Position numbers and translations under genes: made by a program
Notes under the pieces: model-generated
What the model saw: the letters and a program-made list of their open reading frames with translations, nothing else
Database searches by the model: none
Told to the model about the DNA's origin: nothing
DNA from: Roseospira goensis
GTDB lineage: Bacteria; Pseudomonadota; Alphaproteobacteria; Rhodospirillales; Rhodospirillaceae
Direction of reading: 5' to 3'
Assembly (NCBI RefSeq): GCF_014197795.1
Contig: NZ_JACIGI010000015.1
Location: 43,262-107,261 of the forward strand
DNA: 64,000 bases
Part shown: positions 46,472 through 55,723 of the stretch, piece after piece
Layout: every line of letters begins with the position of its first letter
Numbering within the stretch: the stretch's first letter is position 1

Positions 46472-47284
46472 ATGGTCGATTCGGTCGCCGCCGCCGGCCT
46501 CATCAATCCGGAGGACGCCAGCAAGACGGGTCAGTCCCGCAACAAGCTGGCCAAGGATCTGGACAGCTTCCTGACGCTGTTGACCACACAGCTCAAGGCG
46601 CAGGACCCGCTGTCGCCGATGGACTCGACGGAGTTCACCAACCAGCTCGTCCAGTTCGCCCAGGTCGAGCAGCAGATCGCCCAGAACGAGAACCTGGAAA
46701 ACCTCCTGGCCTCGACGATCAAGACGCAGCAGGCCATGGCGGTGAACTTCCTCGACAGCTACGTCGAGGCGGAGACCAACAAGGTGATGCTCCAGAACGG
46801 CCAGGCGGTCTTCACCTACGGCCTGTCCGACCGCGCCAAGAACGTCACGGTGACGGTCAAGGACACCGACGGCAACGTGGTGCGCAGCTTCGCCGGCGAG
46901 CCCAGCCAGGGTCTGCACAAGATCACCTGGGACGGCACCGACTACAACGGCAACCCGGTCGAGGACGGCGTCTACCTGCTGGAGGTCAACGCCACCGAGC
47001 GCGACGACGCCAGCGAAGACGAGACCCTGGAGACCTGGACCACCGCCATCGGCCGGGTGACCGGCGTCGCCTCCGACGACAAGGCCACCTATCTGGCCAT
47101 CGGCGACCTGTCGGTGGACATGAACAAGGTGCTCGGCGTGTTCGCGACCCTGCCCGGTGAGGCCGGCGGCGACGCGGACGGCGGGGACGGCGGCGCGGGT
47201 GACGGCGCGGGTGACGGCGCGGGTGACGGCACCGGCGGCGGCGACGCCGGCGACGGGACCGATACCGACACCGCCGACGTCTAG
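46472..47284 (+). CDS. flgD: Flagellar hook scaffolding protein FlgD
   Basis: 270 residues. The conserved FLTLLTTQLKAQDPLSPMDS followed by TEFTNQLVQFAQVEQQI is at the N-terminus, then the FlgD tudor/Ig-like domain (VRSFAGEPSQGLHKITWDGT, GVYLLEVNATE). The last ~40 residues are an acidic Gly-Asp tail with repeated GDGAG, absent from typical FlgD (~230 residues). It caps the growing hook. GAGGAG eight bases before ATG 46472. It is followed by flgE after 135 bases. Confidence 0.93.
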   Translation: MVDSVAAAGLINPEDASKTGQSRNKLAKDLDSFLTLLTTQLKAQDPLSPMDSTEFTNQLVQFAQVEQQIAQNENLENLLASTIKTQQAMAVNFLDSYVEAETNKVMLQNGQAVFTYGLSDRAKNVTVTVKDTDGNVVRSFAGEPSQGLHKITWDGTDYNGNPVEDGVYLLEVNATERDDASEDETLETWTTAIGRVTGVASDDKATYLAIGDLSVDMNKVLGVFATLPGEAGGDADGGDGGAGDGAGDGAGDGTGGGDAGDGTDTDTADV

Positions 47285-47419
47285 CCCCTCGTCCGGGACC
47301 CCCGGGCGGCGCCACGCCGCCCCCTGAGCCCCCGGACCCGTGCGGCGCCCCGATGGCCCGCACCAAACAGAACGGACCCGGCGGAGAGACACCCCCGGGC
47401 ACCTTGAAGGAGAAGACCG

Positions 47420-49381
47420 ATGTCGCTGTACGGAGCCTTGTTCTCGGGCGTGTCCGGGCTGCAATCGCAGTCCAGCGCCATGGGTGCCATCTCGGACAAC
47501 GTCTCGAACGTCAACACGGTGGGCTACAAGGGCACCACGGTGAACTTCCAGACCCTGGTCACGGCCCAGGTGTCGGTGACCCAGTACTCACCCGGCGGCG
47601 TCCAGTCCGCGCCGCGGACCAACGTGGACGTACAGGGGCTGTTGCAGGCCACCACCTCCTCCACGGACTTCGGCATCTCCGGGCAGGGTTTCTTCGTCGT
47701 CTCCGACCAGGCGATCGACCCTTCGGGCTACGCCTACAGCCGCGCCGGCTCCTTCAAGGTGGACAAGGACGGCTACCTGCAGAACGTCTCCGGCTATTAC
47801 CTCCAGGGCTGGCCCCTGATCCAGGGCGCGGGTCCGGCCTCCTCGGCCATGGTCGAGTTCAACAACCAGACCTACACCAAGGCCTACAAGAAGGCCGACG
47901 GCGAGACCTTCTACATCAACGACAACGCCGTCGACAGCGTCAACATGCAGCCGCTGAACCTGAACACCATCGGCGGCACCGCGCGCGCCACCGGCAGCCT
48001 GTCCATCGGCGCCAACCTGCCGGCCGGCGCGGCCATCGGCAACACCGAGAAGACCAACGCGCTGATCTTCGACAGCCTGGGCAACAGCCACAACCTGAAC
48101 TACCAGTGGACCAAGCGCGGGCAGAACGTGTGGGACATGGAATTGCTGCCGCCGGCCGGCGCGCGCGACGTCAGCATCAAGGCGCAGGACGATACCAGCG
48201 TATACTTCTCGTCCGGCCGCATCGACTTCACCGATATTCCGGATGATGGCACGTCGTTTACGATCGACATCAGCGGAACCACCTACACCTTCGACTTCGA
48301 CTCCTCGACGCCCACCGACAGCGCCAACGTGACCCTGTCCGCCACCGGCGATGCCGGCCCGTTCACCATCGGCACCCAGGGGCGCACCCTGTCGCAGGTG
48401 CTGGACAGCCTGGGCGATGCGGTCGAGCAGGCCTCGCGTCATGCCTATGACGCCGAGTACACCGGCGGCGGCGACGGCACGGTCCAGAATATCACCGGCA
48501 AGACCCCGCCCGGCCGCTGGGCCGAGCGCCTGGCCGGCACCGACGCCATCATCTTCCGTCAGGGCTCGGAGTCCGACGAGATGTCGGTGGACACCTCGGC
48601 CCTGTTCACCGGCACCGACCCGTCGGTGATCCAGACCCCGGTCCCCGATGCCAGCGGCGTGCTGCAACCCTGGACCGTGGCCCAGCTCAGTGCGCCCGCC
48701 GGCGCGCCGCCGCTGCCCAACGAAAGCGACTGGCGCGGCTCCTGGGTAAACTCGAACGGCGTCACCAGCGCCACCGACCGCGACTATCCCTCGGGCATCG
48801 TGTTCAACGGCGACGGCACGCCGGCGCGCTTCTTCGGCTACTCGCCGCAAGGCGCCGACGACCCCGCGACCAGCGTGGAAATCGGCTGGTCGAACGGCGC
48901 CGCGGACATGCAGGGCAGCAGCGCGATCTCGCAGTTCCTGGGGAATTACAACACAAACGATGCCATGCAGCAGTTGTCTGGTGACTACCAGCTCAACTAT
49001 GTCAACCAGAACGGCAACCGCTTCGGCAACTTCACCGGCGTGACCGTCTCCGAGACCGGCATCGTCACGGCGCTGTTCGACAACGGCGTGCAGGCCCCGA
49101 TCTTCATGGTCCCGATCGCCACCTTCGTGAACCCGAACGGCATGAACGCCCTGACCGGCAACGTCTTCCAGCAGACCGACAACTCCGGCTTGCCGACGGT
49201 GCGCGAGGCCGGGACGGCCGGGGCCGGCACGGTGGCGCAGGCGACCCTGGAGTCGTCGACCGTCGACCTGGGCCAGGAGTTCACGACCATGATCACCACC
49301 CAGCGGGCCTATTCGGCGGCGGCGAAGATCATCACCACCTCGGACGACATGCTGGAGGAGCTGATCCGCATCAAGCGGTAG
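47420..49381 (+). CDS. flgE: Flagellar hook protein FlgE
   Basis: 653 residues, larger than enteric FlgE (~400). N-terminal GALFSGVSGLQSQSSAMGAI followed by SDNVSNVNTVGYKGTTVNFQ; the C-terminal helix is QEFTTMITTQRAYSAAAKII, then TTSDDMLEELIRIKR. Insertions are in the middle (about 200-480), giving an enlarged outer hook domain. AAGGAGAAGACCG sets ATG 47420. A strong intrinsic terminator follows. Confidence 0.95.
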   Translation: MSLYGALFSGVSGLQSQSSAMGAISDNVSNVNTVGYKGTTVNFQTLVTAQVSVTQYSPGGVQSAPRTNVDVQGLLQATTSSTDFGISGQGFFVVSDQAIDPSGYAYSRAGSFKVDKDGYLQNVSGYYLQGWPLIQGAGPASSAMVEFNNQTYTKAYKKADGETFYINDNAVDSVNMQPLNLNTIGGTARATGSLSIGANLPAGAAIGNTEKTNALIFDSLGNSHNLNYQWTKRGQNVWDMELLPPAGARDVSIKAQDDTSVYFSSGRIDFTDIPDDGTSFTIDISGTTYTFDFDSSTPTDSANVTLSATGDAGPFTIGTQGRTLSQVLDSLGDAVEQASRHAYDAEYTGGGDGTVQNITGKTPPGRWAERLAGTDAIIFRQGSESDEMSVDTSALFTGTDPSVIQTPVPDASGVLQPWTVAQLSAPAGAPPLPNESDWRGSWVNSNGVTSATDRDYPSGIVFNGDGTPARFFGYSPQGADDPATSVEIGWSNGAADMQGSSAISQFLGNYNTNDAMQQLSGDYQLNYVNQNGNRFGNFTGVTVSETGIVTALFDNGVQAPIFMVPIATFVNPNGMNALTGNVFQQTDNSGLPTVREAGTAGAGTVAQATLESSTVDLGQEFTTMITTQRAYSAAAKIITTSDDMLEELIRIKR

Positions 49382-49415
49382 GCGTATCCGGGTCTCCTGC
49401 TTCAAGATCACCTCA

Positions 49416-49445
49416 GGTCCCCGGCCCGCGCCGGGGACCCTTTTT
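49416..49445 (+). terminator. Intrinsic terminator after flgE
   Basis: GGTCCCCGG-CCCGCG-CCGGGGACC is a 9-bp perfect stem followed by CTTTTT. It ends the fliK-flgD-flgE transcript. A 14-base direct repeat (ttctgggtggtgcc at 49444 and 49462) follows. Confidence 0.85.
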
Positions 49446-49607
49446 CTGGGTGGTGCCGGTTTTCTGGGTGGTGCCAGCATCCGCTGTGCCATGCGGGATC
49501 GGTGCACGGCGCCCGGGACCGGCCGGTGTCACTGGACAAACGGCCGACCGCGGCCGATACCGGACGGCATCACCGCCCACCCCTTGCCCGCGCACAGGAG
49601 GCCGCCC

Positions 49608-50342
49608 ATGACCGCGTCCGCCCCGAAGGCCCCACACCGAGCCGCCACAGACGCCGCGCACGATGGTGCGCAGCCCAAGCGCCGCGTGGCGGTCTGGGAC
49701 CTGCCCACCCGCCTGTTCCATTGGGGTCTGGTGGCGGCCCTGGGGGTGGCCTGGTGGAGCGGCGAGGAGGGCGATTTCACGGTCCATTTCATCGCCGGCC
49801 ACGTGGTTGTCGGGCTGTTGGTGTTCCGCCTGCTGTGGGGGGTGATCGGCAGCCAGACGGCGCGCTTCTCCGACTTCGTGCGCGGCCCGGGCGCGGTGGG
49901 GCGCTACCTGCGCCGAACCTTCAGCAAGGCCCCGGACGACAGCATCGGCCACAACCCCGCCGGCGCGGTCATGGTGCTGCTGCTGCTGCTGATGGTCGGG
50001 GTCCAGGCCGGCACCGGCCTGTTCGCCAGCGAGAACACCTGGGCCTTCGTCTCCGGCCCGCTGGCCGGCCTGGTCGACGGCGCCACCTCCAGCGACCTGA
50101 CCAGCCTGCACAAGGGCGTGCTGTTCAACGCCCTGCTGGTGCTGGCCGGCCTGCACGTGCTGGCCGCCGTGGTGTATCTGGTGGTCAAGCGCGAGAACCT
50201 GATCGGCGCCATGGTGGTGGGCCGCAAGTGGCTGCCCGCCGACAAGGCCGACCCGCCGCCGCGCATGGCCAGCCGGGTGCTCGCGCTCGCGGTCGCCCTC
50301 GCCGCCGCCGGGCTGGCCGGGTGGCTGTACAGCCTGACGTGA
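49608..50342 (+). CDS. Cytochrome b561-domain (cytochrome b) protein
   Basis: 244 residues, four to five membrane helices. Haem-ligating histidines lie in PTRLFHWGLVAALG, FHFIAGHVVVGLLV, TSLHKGVLFNALL and LAGLHVLAAVVYLV. This is the YodB/hydrogenase-type cytochrome b fold that transfers electrons to or from quinones, often paired with a c-type cytochrome; no partner gene is next to it. The N-terminal ~25 residues are polar and cytoplasmic. AGGAGG at 49596-49601 sets ATG 49608. Confidence 0.88.
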   Translation: MTASAPKAPHRAATDAAHDGAQPKRRVAVWDLPTRLFHWGLVAALGVAWWSGEEGDFTVHFIAGHVVVGLLVFRLLWGVIGSQTARFSDFVRGPGAVGRYLRRTFSKAPDDSIGHNPAGAVMVLLLLLMVGVQAGTGLFASENTWAFVSGPLAGLVDGATSSDLTSLHKGVLFNALLVLAGLHVLAAVVYLVVKRENLIGAMVVGRKWLPADKADPPPRMASRVLALAVALAAAGLAGWLYSLT

Positions 50343-50447
50343 CGGCGCGGCGCGGCGCGGCACCGCCGGCCCGGTCGCGGTGCCGTCCGAAAGACCCGGT
50401 GTCACATAGCGTTGGCGCGCCCTGCCGGCCCCTGATAGCGTAGGCGG

Positions 50448-51128
50448 GTGTCCCTGGATCGTCCTCCGTCGCCGAGGGGTGCGGCTTTGCCCCAACGTCT
50501 CGCCCTATCCCCGTCCGCGCAGACCTCCCGCGACGGACCGGCCCTGATGACGCGCCTGCGCGCCGCCACGCGGGAGCCGCATGAGGCCCTGCACCGCGCC
50601 GCGCTGCTCGCGCCGTTGCAGGCGCCACGGCTGGAGGCCGCCCGCTATGGCCGCATCCTGGCCCGGTTCGACGCCTTCCTGACGGTCGCCGAGACCCAGG
50701 TCCTGATCCCCGCCGATCCGTGGCTGGCGCGCCAGGGTTTCGCGCGCGCCTCGCGCCGGCCGGCCCTGGCCGCAGACCTCGCCGATCTGGCCCGCGCCGG
50801 CGTGACGCCCACCGCCGACCCGCCCGCGCCCCCGGCCATCGCCCTGCCCTCGGGACCGGGGGCGGCGCTCGGCGTTCTGTACGTGACCGAGGGATCGCGC
50901 CTGGGCGGACGCGGCCTCGCCCGCCACCTGGCCGGCGCGCTGCCGGCGCCGGTGGCGGGGGCGACCCGCTTCCTAGGCTCCCCGGAGGTCGATCTGGCGA
51001 CGCACTGGCGCCGGGTCGGCGCGGTCATCGACACCGCCGGGCGCGATCCGGGCCACGCCGCCGCCGCCCTGGAGGCCGCCCGGCGCGCCTTCGCGCTTCT
51101 GCACCACTGGTTCGACGAGAGGCCATGA
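50448..51128 (+). CDS. bphO: Biliverdin-producing heme oxygenase (BphO type)
   Basis: 226 residues from GTG 50448. LRAATREPHEALH places the proximal haem histidine at about residue 45, and GVLYVTEGSRLGGRGLARHL is the distal-helix Gly-rich motif of bacterial heme oxygenases. It opens haem to biliverdin, the chromophore of the phytochrome encoded next, whose ATG lies inside this gene's last four bases (ATGA). The first ~33 residues are poorly conserved and ATG 50547 is an alternative start. Coupled translation implies a matched supply of chromophore and apoprotein. Confidence 0.85.
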   Translation: MSLDRPPSPRGAALPQRLALSPSAQTSRDGPALMTRLRAATREPHEALHRAALLAPLQAPRLEAARYGRILARFDAFLTVAETQVLIPADPWLARQGFARASRRPALAADLADLARAGVTPTADPPAPPAIALPSGPGAALGVLYVTEGSRLGGRGLARHLAGALPAPVAGATRFLGSPEVDLATHWRRVGAVIDTAGRDPGHAAAALEAARRAFALLHHWFDERP

Positions 51129-53929
51129 GCGACAGCCGGACCGATCTGCCGACGGTGGATCTCAGCGAATGCGAGAACGAGCCGATCCACCTGCTGGAGC
51201 TGGTGCAGGGCCACGGCTGCCTTCTGGTGCTGGGCGGATCGCCGCTGGCGGTGCTTCAGGCCAGCCAGAACACCGAGGCGTTCCTGGGCACCCCCGCCGA
51301 CGCGCTGCTCGGCCGGCCGCTGTCCCAGGTGCTCGACCCGCTGGCGGTGCGTGGCCTGGAGGGGCTGGCCGCCCAGGCCGGGCGCGCCGACCTGCCGCCG
51401 CTGGGGGTCTACGCCCGGCCGCCGGCGGACCGGGGCCGGCTCCGCCGTCTGCGGGCCACCGCCCACCGCGCCGACACCGCCGACGGCGCGGTGCGCCTGA
51501 TCGTCGATCTCGAGCCGGTCGACGAGCATGACGAGGAGGCCGCCGAAGCGACCTTCGAGGCCGAGGGCATCGCCCAGGCCGGCCTGACGGAAAGTGAAAA
51601 CCTGTACCAGTTTCTCGACCAGGCGGTGCATGCGATCGCGGGCGTGACCGACTACGACCGGGTCATGGCCTACATGTTCCATCCCGACTGGTCGGGCGAG
51701 GTGGTGGCGGAGGCGCGCAACCCCGACCTCACCCCGTTCCTGGGCCTGCGCTACCCCGCCTCGGACATCCCGTCGCAGGCCCGCCGCCTGTACCTCAGCA
51801 CGCTCCTGCGGGTCATCGCCGACGTCAACGGCCTGGCCGTCCCCCTGACCCGGGCCGACTCGGTGGCCGACGACGGCCCGCTCGATCTCAGCCGGGCGGT
51901 GCTACGCAGCGTCTCCAGCTATCACATCGAGTATCTGCGCAACATGGGCGTGGGGGCGACGCTGGTCACCTCGCTGGTGATCGACGGCGCCCTGTGGGGC
52001 CTGATCGCCTGCCACCACATGGGGCCGAAGACGGTCCCCTGGCACCGGCGCGAGGCGGTCGCACGCCTGACCGCCCGCACCTCCGACCGCATCGGCGACA
52101 TCCTCAGCCTGCAACGCACCCGCCAGGAGCGGCGCAGCCGGCGCTTCCTGGAGATGGTCCAGGGCCGCCTGGGCGCCCGGGGCAACCCGCTGGACGTGCT
52201 GTTCTTCGGCGGCCCGCGCCTGAGCGACGTGATCCGCTGCGACGGCATCGCGGTGCACAGCCCGGACCGCACCGCCACCACCGGCAACACCCCGGCACCG
52301 CGCACCCTGGCCGCCTTCTTCGCCCGCGCCGCGGCCCACGCCGAGAACGGGGTGTTCGTCTCCCAGGCCCTGGCCGACACCCACCTGTTCGACGACCTCG
52401 ACCTGCCCGGCTGTCGCGGCGCGCTGGTGGCGTTTCCCTCCCGCGAGCCGCTGGTGGCGCTGGCCTGCTTCCGCGACGAGCTGGTGCGCGAGGTGCACTG
52501 GGGCGGCGATCCCAACAAGCCGGTGGAGGTGGACGCCGCCTCGCAGCGGCTGTCCCCGCGCAAGTCGTTCAATCTGTGGCGCGAAGAGGTGCGGGGCCAC
52601 TCCCGCGCCTGGGAGCCGTGGACTCTCGACCTGATGCGGCGGCTGGCCGACACCCTGGCCCGCGGCCTGGGCGGCACGACCGGCGCGGCGCCCGACCCCG
52701 CGGCCGAGGTGGCGGCCCTGGCCGCGGCCATGGACGACCTGCTCGACCGCTTCGAGCGCCGCGCCGGGAACCTCCTGGAAAGCCTCGATCTGGCCGACAA
52801 CGGCGCGCTGCTGGCGACCCCCCAGTCCGTGCTGGGCTGGCCCGAGGACGTGGCGGTCGCCGCCAACGCCGTGTTCCGTGACCGCTTCGACGTCGACGAG
52901 GGCGACATCGCCGAGCAGCCGGTCAAGACCGTCCTGCGCGCGCTCGGGCTGCCCGGCACCATCACCCACCTGCCGCCGGGCGGCAGCATGGAGGTGGAAT
53001 GGTGGTCGGGCGTCTCGGGTCATCGCACCCTGCACGTGCTGCGGCGCGGCCTGTTCGCGCTGGCGCGGGGCGAGGCCGAGCGCGCCTGGGTGATCTACGC
53101 CTTCGACGACGTGACCAGCTTCTACCGCACCCAGAAGGCCCTGGGCGCAGCGCGCACCCAGGCGATGGCGCGCACCCGGGGCCGCACCGAGTTCCTGGCC
53201 CAGCTCGCCCGGGAGCTGCGCGCGCCTCTGCACGCCATTCAGGGGTTCGCGGACTCCCTGACCCAGGACCGGACCGAGACCCACGCCGACCGCTACCGCG
53301 ACTATGCAGGGGAGATCCGCTCCCTCAGCGGCAACCTTCTCGACCTGCTGAACGACCTGCTGGACGTCGCCCGCCTGGAGGGCGGCGGCGAGCCCGGCGG
53401 CAGCGGCGTCTTCGACCTGACCCTGCTGGTGGGCGACATCTGCCGCGAGGTGCGCGACAGCGGACGCGACCACGGCATGGCCTGGGACTGGCACCTGCCC
53501 AACGAGCGGATCCTGGTTCAGGGCGACGTGGGCGCGCTGCGTCATGCCCTGGCGACCCTCATCACCGCGGCGTTGCGGGCCAGCCTGCCCGACGGCCCGG
53601 TGATGGTGCGCCTGACCATGGAACGCGGCGGCGAGCCGCGCGTCTCGGTCAGCGACACCGGCCTGGGGCTGGGCGAGGACGACCTGATCGCCCTGCGCCG
53701 GCCGCTGGACGCCACCCTGGCCCACGGCGGCGAGCCGCACCGGGGCATCGGCCTGGCACTGGTGCGCGGCCTGGTGGACCTGCACGGCGGCGGGGTGACG
53801 GTGACCAGCAACCCGGACTCCGGGACCACCGTGCACGTGACCCTGCCGCGCCACCGCGTGGTCGACCGCGACAACCTGCCTGGCGGCGGTGCCGCGGCGG
53901 CCACCCGCCCGACCCTGCGGACCCCGTAG
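51125..53929 (+). CDS. bphP: Bacteriophytochrome with degenerate histidine-kinase module
   Basis: 934 residues. The PAS domain carries the biliverdin-attaching Cys16 (LSECENEPIH). The GAF domain has PASDIPSQARRLYL (Asp214) and YHIEYLRNMGVGATLVTSLV (His267). The PHY domain includes the tongue motif SPRKSFNLWREEV. An extra PAS-like domain (~560-680) precedes the dimerisation helices. There the expected phosphoacceptor motif SHELRTPLNAI reads ARELRAPLHAI, so the histidine is Arg696 (codon 53210-53212), and the ATPase N-box Asn is also lost (LITAALRAS). G1 (DTGLGLG) and G2 (GIGLALVRGL) remain. It should sense red/far-red light, but autophosphorylation at the usual site is not possible. It shares a 4-base overlap with the heme oxygenase gene. 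Confidence 0.9.
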   Translation: MSDSRTDLPTVDLSECENEPIHLLELVQGHGCLLVLGGSPLAVLQASQNTEAFLGTPADALLGRPLSQVLDPLAVRGLEGLAAQAGRADLPPLGVYARPPADRGRLRRLRATAHRADTADGAVRLIVDLEPVDEHDEEAAEATFEAEGIAQAGLTESENLYQFLDQAVHAIAGVTDYDRVMAYMFHPDWSGEVVAEARNPDLTPFLGLRYPASDIPSQARRLYLSTLLRVIADVNGLAVPLTRADSVADDGPLDLSRAVLRSVSSYHIEYLRNMGVGATLVTSLVIDGALWGLIACHHMGPKTVPWHRREAVARLTARTSDRIGDILSLQRTRQERRSRRFLEMVQGRLGARGNPLDVLFFGGPRLSDVIRCDGIAVHSPDRTATTGNTPAPRTLAAFFARAAAHAENGVFVSQALADTHLFDDLDLPGCRGALVAFPSREPLVALACFRDELVREVHWGGDPNKPVEVDAASQRLSPRKSFNLWREEVRGHSRAWEPWTLDLMRRLADTLARGLGGTTGAAPDPAAEVAALAAAMDDLLDRFERRAGNLLESLDLADNGALLATPQSVLGWPEDVAVAANAVFRDRFDVDEGDIAEQPVKTVLRALGLPGTITHLPPGGSMEVEWWSGVSGHRTLHVLRRGLFALARGEAERAWVIYAFDDVTSFYRTQKALGAARTQAMARTRGRTEFLAQLARELRAPLHAIQGFADSLTQDRTETHADRYRDYAGEIRSLSGNLLDLLNDLLDVARLEGGGEPGGSGVFDLTLLVGDICREVRDSGRDHGMAWDWHLPNERILVQGDVGALRHALATLITAALRASLPDGPVMVRLTMERGGEPRVSVSDTGLGLGEDDLIALRRPLDATLAHGGEPHRGIGLALVRGLVDLHGGGVTVTSNPDSGTTVHVTLPRHRVVDRDNLPGGGAAAATRPTLRTP

Positions 53930-53977
53930 GACCACGCCGGGCGCCCGCCGCCCCTTGCGTTCCGGACCCGAGCGCGT

Positions 53978-55723
53978 ATGGTGCCGACCGCCGCCGGCCA
54001 CCGCTTCGGCCGGCGCGCCGTTCGCAACCGGGGGGTCAGTCGGGAGGCCCGAACCATCGCGTACCGCGCCCGTCTTCGTCGTCCGGGCCCCTGGACCTGG
54101 GGCAGCCTGCTCGTCGCCGGCCTGGTGGCGCTCCCGCTGGTCGCGGTGTTCGTCATGGCGCTGTGGCCGGAGGAGAACATCTGGCCACATCTGGCCGCCA
54201 CGGTGCTGCCGCGCTACCTCACCACCACCGTGCTGCTGATGACCGCCGTCGGCGCCGGCACCCTGACCATCGGGATCACCGGCGCCTGGCTGGTCACCAT
54301 GTACCGCTTCCCCGGCCGGCGCCTGTTCGAGTGGGCGCTGCTGATGCCGCTGGCGGTGCCGGCCTACGTCATCGCCTACGTCTACACCGACCTGCTGGAA
54401 TACGCCGGGCCGGTGCAGGGGGCGATCCGGGCCGTGTTCGGGTTCGACAGCGCGGCCGACTACTGGTTCCCCGAAATCCGCTCGCTGCCGGGCGCGGCCA
54501 TCATGATGACGGCGGTGTTCTACCCTTACGTCTACCTGCTGGCCCGGGCCGCCTTTCTGGAACAGTCCCTGTGCGTGCTGGAGGTCAGCCGCACCCTGGG
54601 CTGCGGCCCCTGGGCCTCGTTCCGCCGGGTGGCGCTGCCGCTGGCCCGGCCGTCCATTGTGGTCGGCCTGGCACTAGTGCTGATGGAGACCCTGAACGAC
54701 TTCGGCACCGTGGACTACTTCGCGGTGCAGACCCTGACCGCCGGGCTCTACAATGTCTGGCTGATCCTGCACAACCGGGCCGGCGCGGCCCAGATCGCCC
54801 TGGTGCTGATGGGCTTCGTGGTGCTGCTGATCGTGGCCGAGCGCCTGGGCCGACGCCGGCGCGGCTATCAGGCCACCAGCACCCGCACCCGCAGCAGCGC
54901 CGGCGTGCGCCTGACCGGCTGGCACGCCCCGCTCGCGACCGTCGCCTGCGCCCTGCCCATCGTGGTGGGGTTCGTCGTCCCGGTGGCCGTGCTGACCCGC
55001 CACGCCGTGGTGCGGTTCGAGGAGTCGTGGAACGCCGGGTTTCTGACCCATGCCCTCAGCAGCCTGGGCCTGTCGGCCGGCGCCGCCCTGATCGCGGTTG
55101 CCATCGGGCTGTTCCTGGCCTACGCCGTGCGCCTCGACGGCGGCCGCGGCCTGCGCCTGCTGGTGCGCTTCGCCAGCCTGGGCTACGCCATCCCGGGCGC
55201 GGTGCTGGCGGTGGGGGTGCTGACCGTGCTGGCCGGGATCGACAACACCGTGGACGCGATCATGGAAGGCACCTTCGGGATCGACACCGGCCTGCTGCTC
55301 AGCGGCACCGTGTTCGCGCTGCTGTTCGCCTACACCGTGCGCTTCCTCGCCCTGTCGCACGGCACCCTGGAGGCCGGCCTGGGCCGGGTGCGCCCCAGCC
55401 TGGACATGGCGGCGCGCACCCTGGGGCGCACGCCCGGGCAGGTGCTGCGCGAGGTGCACGCCCCCCTGGTGCGCGGCAGCCTGCTGACCGCCGCCCTGCT
55501 GGTGTTCGTGGACTGCATGAAGGAGCTGCCGGCCACCCTGATCCTGCGCCCGTTCAACTTCGAGACCCTGGCCACCCATGTCTACCAGTTCGCCTCCGAC
55601 GAGTTGCTGGAACAGTCCGCCCTGGCCGCGCTCAGCATCGTTCTGGTGGGCCTGATCCCGGTGCTGCTGCTGAGCCGCTCGATCTCGCGCGCCCGCGACT
55701 GGGGTCAGGGGGGGCCGGCATGA
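53978..55723 (+). CDS. Iron-type ABC transporter permease (FbpB/SfuB-like)
   Basis: 581 residues with two fused permease halves, about 12 membrane helices. Each half has an EAA-type loop: EVSRTLGCGPWASFRRVALP and MAARTLGRTPGQVLREVHAP. LMETLNDFGTVDYFAVQTLT and KELPATLILRPFNFETLATH are typical of ferric-iron permeases. It would import Fe3+ delivered by a periplasmic binding protein, which is not encoded nearby. ATG 53978; the ATPase gene overlaps its stop codon (ATGA). Confidence 0.9.
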   Translation: MVPTAAGHRFGRRAVRNRGVSREARTIAYRARLRRPGPWTWGSLLVAGLVALPLVAVFVMALWPEENIWPHLAATVLPRYLTTTVLLMTAVGAGTLTIGITGAWLVTMYRFPGRRLFEWALLMPLAVPAYVIAYVYTDLLEYAGPVQGAIRAVFGFDSAADYWFPEIRSLPGAAIMMTAVFYPYVYLLARAAFLEQSLCVLEVSRTLGCGPWASFRRVALPLARPSIVVGLALVLMETLNDFGTVDYFAVQTLTAGLYNVWLILHNRAGAAQIALVLMGFVVLLIVAERLGRRRRGYQATSTRTRSSAGVRLTGWHAPLATVACALPIVVGFVVPVAVLTRHAVVRFEESWNAGFLTHALSSLGLSAGAALIAVAIGLFLAYAVRLDGGRGLRLLVRFASLGYAIPGAVLAVGVLTVLAGIDNTVDAIMEGTFGIDTGLLLSGTVFALLFAYTVRFLALSHGTLEAGLGRVRPSLDMAARTLGRTPGQVLREVHAPLVRGSLLTAALLVFVDCMKELPATLILRPFNFETLATHVYQFASDELLEQSALAALSIVLVGLIPVLLLSRSISRARDWGQGGPA

